From contig CAMFIX010000195.1 in assembly GCA_945952425.1 (NCBI GenBank), positions 1 to 6,209 on the forward strand: a stretch of DNA of 6,209 bases, given 5' to 3'. Below, piece by piece: positions 1-6,209 of this stretch (positions are counted from its first letter, which is position 1; each line of letters begins with the position of its first letter). Source of the stretch: an uncultured Pseudorhodobacter sp. (GTDB taxonomy: Bacteria > Pseudomonadota > Alphaproteobacteria > Rhodobacterales > Rhodobacteraceae). A model generated the notes under the pieces. It ran no database searches and was not told the origin of the DNA. It saw only the letters and a list, made by a program, of their open reading frames with translations. The translations under genes and the position numbers were made by a program.

Positions 1-450
1 GTGCAGGGCGGCCTGATGTTCGCAGGCACCGAGGCCGGGCGCACCGGCGCCTGGTCGCTGCAGCAGGGCAAGGTCGTCTGGGGCGCGGTCGAGGGGGCGC
101 TGAATGCGCCGCTCGTCGTCGGCGGCTCGGTCTTTGTCGTCAATGACGAGGCCATGCTGATCCGGCTCTCGGCCGCCGATGGCAGCCCGGTCTGGGCGAG
201 CCAGCTGCCGTATTTCGAAAAGCAAAAGCCCAAGCGGCAAAGCGCGATCACCGCAAGCTATGGCCCGGTGCTGGCGGGGGGCCGCGTCTGGGTCGCCTCG
301 ACCGACGGGCATCTGAGGGGCTTTGCGCCCCAGGACGGCAGCCTTGCCGCCGATGTCGCCCTGCCGGGCGGCGCCGCGGCGGCCCCGGCGCTGGCTGCGG
401 GGATGCTCTTCGTCGTCAACGGCCGCGGGCAACTTCTGGCTTTCCGCTGA
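1..450 (+). CDS. PQQ-type beta-propeller protein, BamB-like, 3' part
   Basis: This is the C-terminal 149 residues of a protein whose beginning lies left of the window. The GTG at base 1 only happens to be in frame and is not proposed as the start. The visible part has repeated blade-like segments: a hydrophobic strand, a glycine turn, then an aromatic or Asp-Gly pair (for example NDEAMLIRLSAADGSPVW at about residues 48-65, WVASTDGHLRGF at about 97-108, and the closing LFVVNGRGQLLAF). This is the pattern of PQQ-enzyme-repeat propellers. In the BamB family the propeller is a lipoprotein of the BAM complex that helps insert outer-membrane beta-barrel proteins. The lipobox would be in the missing N-terminus, so membrane attachment cannot be checked. 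Position directly upstream of der on the same strand matches the bamB-der order of many proteobacteria and supports this identity over a PQQ dehydrogenase. The gene ends with TGA and no terminator is visible before der. Confidence 0.85.
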   Translation: MQGGLMFAGTEAGRTGAWSLQQGKVVWGAVEGALNAPLVVGGSVFVVNDEAMLIRLSAADGSPVWASQLPYFEKQKPKRQSAITASYGPVLAGGRVWVASTDGHLRGFAPQDGSLAADVALPGGAAAAPALAAGMLFVVNGRGQLLAFR

Positions 451-493
451 GGAAAAAGCGATGTAAGGGACGTGGTCTTCGCGGAGTAGCCCC

Positions 494-1957
494 ATGTCCT
501 TCACCCTCGCCATCGTGGGCCGTCCCAATGTCGGCAAGTCCACGCTTTTCAACCGCCTCGTCGGCCGCAAGCTCGCCTTGGTCGATGACCAGCCCGGCGT
601 GACGCGCGACCTGCGCGAGGGGGATGCGAAGCTGTTCGACCTGCGCTTCACCGTGATCGACACGGCGGGCCTGGAAGAGGTCACCGACGACAGTCTTCAG
701 GGCCGGATGCGGCGCCTGACGGAACGCGCGGTCGATATGGCGGATGTCTCGCTGTTCCTGATCGACGGGCGCATCGGCGTGACCCCTTCGGACGAGACCT
801 TCGCCGATATCCTGCGCAAGAAGGGCAAGACTGTCATCCTGGGCGTGAACAAGGCGGAAGGCAAAGCGGGCGATGCCGGGGCGATCGAGGCCTGGTCGAT
901 GGGCCTGGGCGAGCCCATCCGCCTCTCGGCCGAACATGGCGAGGGGATGGACGACCTTTACAACGCCCTTCTGCCCTTCGAGGAGAAGTTCGCGGCCCGG
1001 GCGGTCGAAGAGGCCCCGGTGATCGAGGTCGAGCTGACCGAGGAAGAGGCCGAGAGCGAGGAAGAGGATGTCAGCTGGGCGCCCTCCGAAAAGCACCCGC
1101 TGCAGATCGCGGTGATCGGGCGGCCGAATGCCGGGAAATCGACGCTGATCAACAAGATCCTGGGCTATGACCGGCTGCTGACCGGGCCCGAGGCGGGGAT
1201 CACGCGGGATGCGATCTCGGTCCGCACCGATTGGGGCGGGGTGCCGACGCGGATTTTCGACACGGCCGGCATGAGAAAGCGCGGCAAGGTGGTCGAGAAG
1301 CTGGAGAAGCTTTCCGTCGCCGACGGCTTGCGCGCCGTGCGCTTCGCCGAAGTGGTGGTCGTGCTGCTGGATGTGGAAATCCCCTTCGAAACCCAGGATT
1401 TGCGCATCGCCGACTTTGCCGAGACCGAGGGCCGTGCGGTCGTGGTCGCGATCAACAAATGGGATCTCGAGGACGAAAAGCAGGAAAAGCTGGCCGAGCT
1501 GAAGGAGATGTTCGAGCGTCTTCTGCCGCAGCTGCGGGGGGCGCCCTTGGTGACGATCTCGGGCAAGACGGGGCGCGGTCTCGACCGCCTGCGCGAGGCG
1601 GTGCTGCGCGCCCATGCGGTCTGGAACCGCCGGGTGCCGACGGCGCGGCTGAACACCTGGCTGGGTGCGATGACCGAGGCCCACCCGCCGCCCGCGCCTT
1701 CGGGCAAGCGCATCCGGTTGCGGTATATGACGCAGGTGAAGACCCGGCCGCCGGGTTTCGTGGTGATGTGCTCGCACCCCGACGACATGCCCGACAGCTA
1801 TCGCCGCTATCTTGTGAACGCGCTGCGCGACCATTTCGACATGCCCGGCACGCCGATCCGCCTGACGATGCGAAGCCAGGGCGACAAGAACCCGTTCAAG
1901 AACCCGAAGTCGCACGCGCCCGCTCGGCTACGGAAGCATATCGAGAAGAAGGACTGA
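494..1957 (+). CDS. der: Ribosome assembly GTPase Der (EngA), double-Era-like
   Basis: Der is an essential GTPase with two tandem G domains that binds the 50S subunit during late ribosome assembly in the cytoplasm. The 487-residue protein is complete and of usual family length. G domain 1 shows the P-loop GRPNVGKS at 9-16, switch PGVTRD at 34-39, DTAG at 56-59, NKAE at 119-122 (family-type Glu in place of the canonical Asp) and SAEHG at 145-149. A strongly acidic linker spans about 172-193. G domain 2 shows GRPNAGKS at 209-216, GITRD at 235-239, DTAG at 256-259, NKWD at 321-324 and SGKTG at 356-360. The C-terminal KH-like domain, about 378-470, contains YMTQVKTRPPGFVV and ends in the usual basic tail. 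The ATG start is supported by GGAG at 483-486, seven bases upstream. It lies 43 bases after the BamB-like gene and is probably cotranscribed with it. The 3' end runs straight into the repeat array. Nothing in the gene appears broken. Confidence 0.98.
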   Translation: MSFTLAIVGRPNVGKSTLFNRLVGRKLALVDDQPGVTRDLREGDAKLFDLRFTVIDTAGLEEVTDDSLQGRMRRLTERAVDMADVSLFLIDGRIGVTPSDETFADILRKKGKTVILGVNKAEGKAGDAGAIEAWSMGLGEPIRLSAEHGEGMDDLYNALLPFEEKFAARAVEEAPVIEVELTEEEAESEEEDVSWAPSEKHPLQIAVIGRPNAGKSTLINKILGYDRLLTGPEAGITRDAISVRTDWGGVPTRIFDTAGMRKRGKVVEKLEKLSVADGLRAVRFAEVVVVLLDVEIPFETQDLRIADFAETEGRAVVVAINKWDLEDEKQEKLAELKEMFERLLPQLRGAPLVTISGKTGRGLDRLREAVLRAHAVWNRRVPTARLNTWLGAMTEAHPPPAPSGKRIRLRYMTQVKTRPPGFVVMCSHPDDMPDSYRRYLVNALRDHFDMPGTPIRLTMRSQGDKNPFKNPKSHAPARLRKHIEKKD

Positions 1958-2717
1958 GGGGGGCGTCAGCTCTGGGCGGGGCCCTGCCGACTGTCGGCTT
2001 CGCGCTTGGCGAGTTAGGCTTGCTCTGCCGACTGAGGGGCTGTTTCGTCGGTGGCGGTGGCGAGGCTTTGGTTCTTGTGGCCATGCGGGGGCTTGGCAGA
2101 GAAGCAATCTCTCAATCTCCGTAACCCGGCGGTTTATGCGCCCCTGCGGGGGTAGGGCTCTGCCGACTGGGGGCTGTTTCGGTGGTCGCGGGGGCATTGA
2201 ATAATGGGTCCATGCCGGGGTGGGGGAGAGAAGCGAGCTCTTGGTCTCCGTAAGACGCTGGTTCTCGCGCCACTGCGGGGGTGGGGCTCTGCCGACTGTC
2301 GGCTTCGCGCTCTGCGAGTTGAACCAGTTATGCCGATTGATGGCCCATTTTGTCGGGGTTGCGGCGGGGACTTGGTTCTCGCGCCGCTGCGGGGGCGGCG
2401 CCCTGCCGACTGTCGGCTCCCCGACTTGCGACTTGGCATTGTTCTGCCGACTGGGGGGCCATTTCGCCGGTCGTGGCGGCGAGGCCAAGGTCCGCATAGA
2501 CGCCGTCGAGGCAAGGGCCTGCCGGTTTGCCCTTTGAGCGGCGGGTCGGCCGGATGAGGCGCGTCGCGGGGGGGCGTGGCTGGTGGCTGCTTCGCTGAAG
2601 CCGCGCGGCCCGGGTGGCGCTGCCGACTGTCGTGTCGGGTCAGGCGCGTTCGGCCTTGTCCTGCCGACTGCGCGGGTTGGGACGCTGCCGTCCCGAGGGA
2701 CACCTGGTGACGCGGGG

Positions 2718-2873
2718 CCGCAGATCGCCCCCTTGCCGCCGCGTGGGGATGGCGGGTTGTGGCGTGACTTTCCTCCCACGGCCCGGCCTCCCACCGTCGG
2801 ACCTGCCGCAGCCCTGGCCGCAGATCGCCCCTTGCCGCTGCGCGGGGATGGCAGGCCTTGGCGTGAGTTTCCT
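2718..2873 (+). repeat. Direct repeat pair, about 57 bp, 100 bp apart
   Basis: Two diverged copies, 2718-2774 and 2818-2873, both begin CCGCAGATCGCC and end TTTCCT. They agree at about 49 of 57 aligned positions with one single-base indel. They belong to the right-hand part of the array, where the plus strand becomes C-rich, and differ from the CTGCCGACTG modules. No gene function is implied. Confidence 0.75.
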
Positions 2874-2916
2874 TGCACCGCCGGTCCAGCCGCCCCGGCC
2901 GCCGCGCCTGACCCTC

Positions 2917-2968
2917 CAGTCGGCGGGGCCGAGCCCTGCCGTCATGCCGGGTCCGTGGCAGTCGGCAG
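2917..2968 (-). repeat. Inverted copy of the CTGCCGACTG pair after the fliG-like gene
   Basis: Read on the minus strand, CTGCCGACTG begins at 2968, 17 bases after the fliG-like stop codon. A one-mismatch copy, CCGCCGACTG, begins at 2926, 42 bases further on. On the plus strand the first decamer begins 26 bases after the der stop codon. The repeat therefore has the same orientation relative to both converging genes. It might act as a 3'-end element, but no T-tract follows, so it is not a classical terminator. Confidence 0.6.
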
Positions 2969-2985
2969 AGCCGCCTTGGCCCGCC

Positions 2986-4065
2986 CTACTGCTCCGGCTC
3001 CACCAGCACGACCTCGCCCGAGCCTTCCAGCTGGCGGATCGCGAGCACGATGGCGCTCATCGCCTCTTCGGCGTCCTTTTCCTTGATCTTGCCGCGCTGC
3101 GCCATTTCCTCGCGCAGCGTCTGGGTCAGGCGCTGCGACAGGTTGGCCAGGATATGTTCGGCCGAGGGCGTCAGGTCGGGCACGCTCGCGGCATAGGCCA
3201 GCGCCGTCACGATCAGCGTCTGATCGACCAGGCGCACCACTTTTGGCACGTCGCGCGGCCCGAGCCGGGCCTTGATGTGTTCGAAGGTGAAGATGTTCTT
3301 CTTCACCACTTCGGCGAAATCCTTGTCCTGCTCGATCAGGCCCTTCAACACTTCGTCCCGGGTCGAGGCGGCGGCGACGTTCAGGATCGCGCCCACCCGC
3401 TCACCAGGGCCGGCATCGAAGGCCTTCAGCGGCTGGCTATCCAGCTGCGTCGCGAGCGCCAGGCCGATGCGATGCACCGTATCGGGATCGACATTGCCGG
3501 TCAGCGACACGGCATAGGCCACCGCCCGCGCCCTTTCGCCCGGCAGTTTCGACAAAAGCTCCGCCGCGCGGGGCACCGGCAGTTTCGAGAGCACCACCGC
3601 GCAGACCTCGATGCTTTCCTCCTCCAGAACCGGGGTGATGCGGTCCAGCGAGACGCCGTTGATCCGCTCCCACGGGTCGACCGAGGCATTGCCGCCCGAC
3701 AGCCGGCGCAGGCGCGAGGCGGCATTGGCCGACATATGCCCATCCATCAGCGACAGCGCGCCTTCCAGCCCGCCGGGGAAGGAGAGGCCGACCTGTTCCA
3801 GCTCGCCCAAAAACTCCTCCACCACCTGGCGCAGGGTTTCGCGGCTGACGCGGCGCATCTTGCCGAGTTCCTGCGTCAGTTCCGATTGCATATCCTCGGG
3901 CAGGGTGGCGACCTTCAGCGGTGCGCCTTCGGCCAGCATGAGGCGCACGATGATCGCGGCCTTCTGCTTGGGGCTGATGCGCGGACGGCCGCCCTCGACC
4001 ACGGCGGGGGCGGCGAAGCTGGACGGGTTGGTCAAATTGGCCAGCATTGCGGGGTTGAATGCCAT
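2986..4065 (-). CDS. fliG: Divergent FliG-type flagellar motor switch protein
   Basis: FliG forms the upper part of the flagellar C-ring, where it couples stator ion flow to rotation and switching. This 359-residue protein has the three family regions. The N-terminal part (about 30-95) contains KQKAAIIVRLML. The middle domain (about 125-215) contains VVLSKLPVPRAAELLSKLP. The C-terminal torque domain (about 255-350) contains IFTFEHI, NLSQR (308-312), LREE (317-320) and a GSGEVVL end. By hand alignment to E. coli FliG, R281 is kept (R312), D288/D289 become Glu (E319/E320), R297 becomes Lys (K328) and K264 becomes Ala (A290). The middle-domain EHPQ motif reads EESI (149-152). The ATG is preceded by GGAG (4071-4074 on the complement) five bases away; the stop is TAG. 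It lies 73 bases downstream of purB, with no other flagellar gene in view. It is either a divergent alphaproteobacterial motor FliG or an orphan paralogue. The fold is confident, the motor role less so. Confidence 0.85.
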   Translation of the reverse strand: MAFNPAMLANLTNPSSFAAPAVVEGGRPRISPKQKAAIIVRLMLAEGAPLKVATLPEDMQSELTQELGKMRRVSRETLRQVVEEFLGELEQVGLSFPGGLEGALSLMDGHMSANAASRLRRLSGGNASVDPWERINGVSLDRITPVLEEESIEVCAVVLSKLPVPRAAELLSKLPGERARAVAYAVSLTGNVDPDTVHRIGLALATQLDSQPLKAFDAGPGERVGAILNVAAASTRDEVLKGLIEQDKDFAEVVKKNIFTFEHIKARLGPRDVPKVVRLVDQTLIVTALAYAASVPDLTPSAEHILANLSQRLTQTLREEMAQRGKIKEKDAEEAMSAIVLAIRQLEGSGEVVLVEPEQ

Positions 4066-4098
4066 GTCAGCTCCGATTCTTCAGTCGGGACCACCATG

Positions 4099-4113
4099 GC
4101 AAGCGCCGGTTAA
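4099..4113 (-). promoter_or_regulatory. Possible CtrA-like half-conserved site upstream of fliG
   Basis: On the minus strand, between purB and the fliG-like gene, the sequence reads TTAA, seven bases, TTGC. The CtrA consensus of Alphaproteobacteria is TTAA-N7-TTAA, so the first half is perfect, the second matches two of four bases, and the spacing is exact. CtrA commonly controls flagellar genes in this class, which makes the position sensible. A match this short could be chance. Confidence 0.2.
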
Positions 4114-4138
4114 GACGAGGTTTAGGCGAATGCGCCCT

Positions 4139-5440
<1,302 letters not shown>

Positions 5441-5468
5441 GCGGTGGGGCTCCTTCGGGGATAGGGGC

Positions 5469-5497
5469 CACTTACCGCCCCGGGCCGCGCGGCGCAA
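5469..5497 (-). promoter_or_regulatory. purB: Candidate sigma-70-like promoter for purB
   Basis: On the minus strand, TTGCGC (5497-5492) is followed after exactly 17 bases by TAAGTG (5474-5469). This would give a leader of roughly 20-30 bases containing the purB ribosome binding site. The -35 keeps the TTG that matters most in GC-rich Alphaproteobacteria, but the -10 is poor. It is a plausible placement only. Confidence 0.22.
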
Positions 5498-5576
5498 GGC
5501 AGAAGGCCGGACCTTGGTCGGTGGACGGGGCCGGGCGAAGCTGCGAAGGTCGGCCATGACTGCCCGGAGACCGCCG

Positions 5577-5909
5577 ATGCCCCGCCTGTTGTTGATCCTG
5601 ACCCTGCTGCTGTCCGGCGCGGCCGAGGCCGCCCCCCTCGGCCATGACGCCATCGCGCAACTTCTGACCGGGGCGCGGCTGGCCTATGACGACGGCACAG
5701 AGCAAAGCTTTCCGGCCGATGGGCGGACCTTGTTCTTTGCGCGCGACGGGTCGCAAAGCATCGGCCATTGGGAGCTGCGGGGCGACCTCTATTGCTCGGT
5801 CTGGCCACCCTCGGATCACTGGGCCTGCTACGGGGTCGAGGAAGCGGAGGGCGTCATCGCCTTCGTGGCCGAGGATGGGCGCCGCACGCAAGGCCGTCTC
5901 GCCCGCTGA
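5577..5909 (+). CDS. Small predicted exported protein with a two-cysteine motif
   Basis: I do not recognise a characterised family. From the ATG at 5577 the product has 110 residues. It begins with a classic Sec signal peptide: MPR, a run of Leu/Ile (4-12), then SGAAEA with a likely cleavage after A18 (A-E-A before A-P). No lipobox Cys is present, so a soluble periplasmic or secreted protein of about 92 residues is expected. The mature part contains GARLAYDDGTEQSF, ADGRTLFF, GHWELRGD and the motif YCSVWPPSDHWACY (72-85). The two cysteines (C73, C84) could form a disulfide. The alternation of short strands and DG turns suggests a small beta-rich fold. I have the impression that similar small proteins occur in Rhodobacterales, from memory only. 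GGAG at 5566-5569 lies seven bases before this ATG. An in-frame ATG at 5556 with GAAGG at 5545-5549 is also possible and would add seven residues (MTARRPP). The gene is divergent from purB. Confidence 0.75.
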   Translation: MPRLLLILTLLLSGAAEAAPLGHDAIAQLLTGARLAYDDGTEQSFPADGRTLFFARDGSQSIGHWELRGDLYCSVWPPSDHWACYGVEEAEGVIAFVAEDGRRTQGRLAR

Positions 5910-5986
5910 GCCGTTGCCGAAAGGCGCGCTGCCGCGCAAGAATTTCATCGCGCCTCTGCGCCAAGGCGCAACCGGCTTGGGCGTGG

Positions 5987-6024
5987 CCTCCGGCGGGGAT
6001 ATTTGCACCAATGTGAAAGGGGAA
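5987..6024 (+). repeat. Rhodobacterales-type intergenic motif, forward copy
   Basis: The segment starts CCTCCGGCGGGGATATTT and continues with TGCACC-type sequence to GTGAAAGG. I recall this kind of sequence (CCTCCGGCGGG, then a short AT-rich core, then CCA and GAAA-like ends) as frequent between genes in Rhodobacter, Paracoccus and Roseobacter genomes. It lies 77 bases after the stop of the small exported protein gene and points away from it. Its role is unknown to me. Confidence 0.65.
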
Positions 6025-6151
6025 GAGGGCCGCCGCCCTTCGGTCGCTCTGCCCAAGCGCGCCTGCGCTGGCAGCGGCGCAAGGCTGCCGCCTCTCCGCA
6101 GCCCTTTGCGCGCGACGTCCCAGGGCCGGGCTGACGCCGCCAAAGCGCCCC

Positions 6152-6190
6152 TTGCTCCTTTCATACTGGCTCAAATATCCCACGGGGAGG
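6152..6190 (-). repeat. Rhodobacterales-type intergenic motif, inverted copy
   Basis: Read on the minus strand, it begins CCTCCCCGTGGGATATTT, continues through CCAGTATGAAAGG and ends near 6152. It shares CCTCC, the ten-base core GGGATATTTG, CCA and TGAAAGG with the forward copy, in the same order and almost the same spacing. The two copies face each other across about 127 bases. If the motif follows genes, a minus-strand gene may end just beyond the right edge of the window; that is inference. Confidence 0.6.
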
Positions 6191-6209
6191 TCTGGAGGGG
6201 TGTGAAACC

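Larger units (their letters stand above)
1974..2968. repeat. Degenerate intergenic repeat array, CTGCCGACTG family
   Basis: The roughly 1-kb stretch between the converging der and fliG-like genes holds no convincing gene and is made of diverged repeats. The decamer CTGCCGACTG occurs exactly at 1984, 2025, 2160, 2289, 2403, 2444, 2620 and 2661 on the plus strand and once on the minus strand (2959-2968). In three copies it extends to the near-perfect palindrome GCCGACTGTCGGC (1986-1998, 2291-2303, 2405-2417). Segments 1984-2015 and 2289-2320 match at 30 of 32 bases; 2403-2434 matches the first at 26 of 32. Other recurring modules are a G-rich block containing GGTTCTCGCGCC (about 2259-2288 and 2372-2402) and a 26-base block at 2099-2124 and 2228-2253 (21 of 26 identical). 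Many frames stay open, but the peptides are low-complexity Pro/Arg/Gly or Ser/Arg and do not resemble a known family. Read on the minus strand, the repeats give a recurring PTVGRAPPP peptide. I infer a non-coding genomic repeat; its function is unknown. Confidence 0.8.
5910..6209. other. Non-coding right end with small hairpins
   Basis: No gene is supported after the small exported protein. Open frames on both strands here encode low-complexity Ala/Arg/Gly sequence and cross the motif copies described separately. A perfect 6+2+6 inverted repeat, TGCGCCAAGGCGCA, lies at 5957-5970, about 50 bases after the stop codon. GGCAGC/GCTGCC arms lie at 6070-6075 and 6084-6089. Neither is followed by a T-run, so neither is called a terminator. 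Confidence 0.6.

Noticed and set aside
416..1915. Long minus-strand open frame of 499 codons opposite der
   Set aside because: It lies antisense to a fully recognisable der gene. The product is His/Arg/Gln-rich with no family resemblance, as expected of a GC-rich shadow frame.
1231..2124. Plus-strand frame overlapping the der 3' half and running into the array
   Set aside because: It is a shifted frame of der giving an Arg/Gly/Ala-rich product; it is not a frameshifted continuation because der is intact to its normal C-terminus.
2143..2230. G-quadruplex potential in the G-rich part of the array
   Set aside because: Several G-runs occur, but loops of about 11 and 16 bases separate them, so no compact four-run motif is present.
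1974..2968. CRISPR array
   Set aside because: Repeats are degenerate, unevenly spaced and share flanking modules; there are no uniform repeats with unique equal-length spacers and no cas genes.
2614..4113. Long plus-strand open frame of 499 codons across the array and opposite the fliG-like gene
   Set aside because: It joins repeat DNA to the antisense of fliG and encodes a His/Gln/Arg-rich product without domains; the minus-strand FliG is clearly the real gene.
5441..5653. N-terminal extension of purB to an upstream ATG
   Set aside because: The extra 71 residues are low-complexity and overlap the small divergent gene. The ATG at 5440 has a strong AAGGAG and gives the usual PurB N-terminus.
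5472..6183. Minus-strand open frames at the right end (5472-6164 and 5854-6183)
   Set aside because: They overlap the signal-peptide gene or the intergenic motif, have low-complexity products and no supporting domain.

Overview
The window looks like a chromosomal segment of a GC-rich alphaproteobacterium, most likely a member of the Rhodobacter/Paracoccus group (Rhodobacterales). The evidence is the high GC content, the protein sequences of Der, PurB and the divergent FliG, the clear GGAG-type ribosome binding sites, and a short intergenic motif (CCTCCGGCGGGGATATTT) that I recall as common in this order. I see no phage, plasmid, IS, CRISPR, tRNA or rRNA signature.

Layout. Positions 1-450 (+) hold the 3' end of a PQQ-type beta-propeller gene of the BamB class. 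The complete GTPase gene der (494-1957, +) follows 43 bases later; this pairing is familiar from many proteobacteria. Next comes about 1 kb without a convincing gene (1958-2985), filled by a degenerate repeat array built on the decamer CTGCCGACTG. Its paired copies are spaced exactly 41 bp apart four times, and an inverted pair lies just past the end of the opposing gene. That gene, on the minus strand, is a divergent FliG-type flagellar switch protein (2986-4065). It lies 73 bases downstream of purB, adenylosuccinate lyase (4139-5440, -). Divergent from purB is a small gene for a predicted exported protein with two cysteines (5577-5909, +). The last 300 bases are non-coding and carry two facing copies of the Rhodobacterales-type intergenic motif.

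The genes do not form one pathway. They are housekeeping functions: outer-membrane assembly (BamB-like), ribosome assembly (Der) and purine synthesis (PurB), plus a motility-related gene and a small uncharacterised exported protein. The der and fliG-like transcription units converge on the repeat array; purB and the small gene diverge from a 136-bp region. I found no clear new defence or mobile system. The most unusual material is the phased repeat array, the facing motif pair at the right end, and the degenerate functional motifs of the FliG-like protein.
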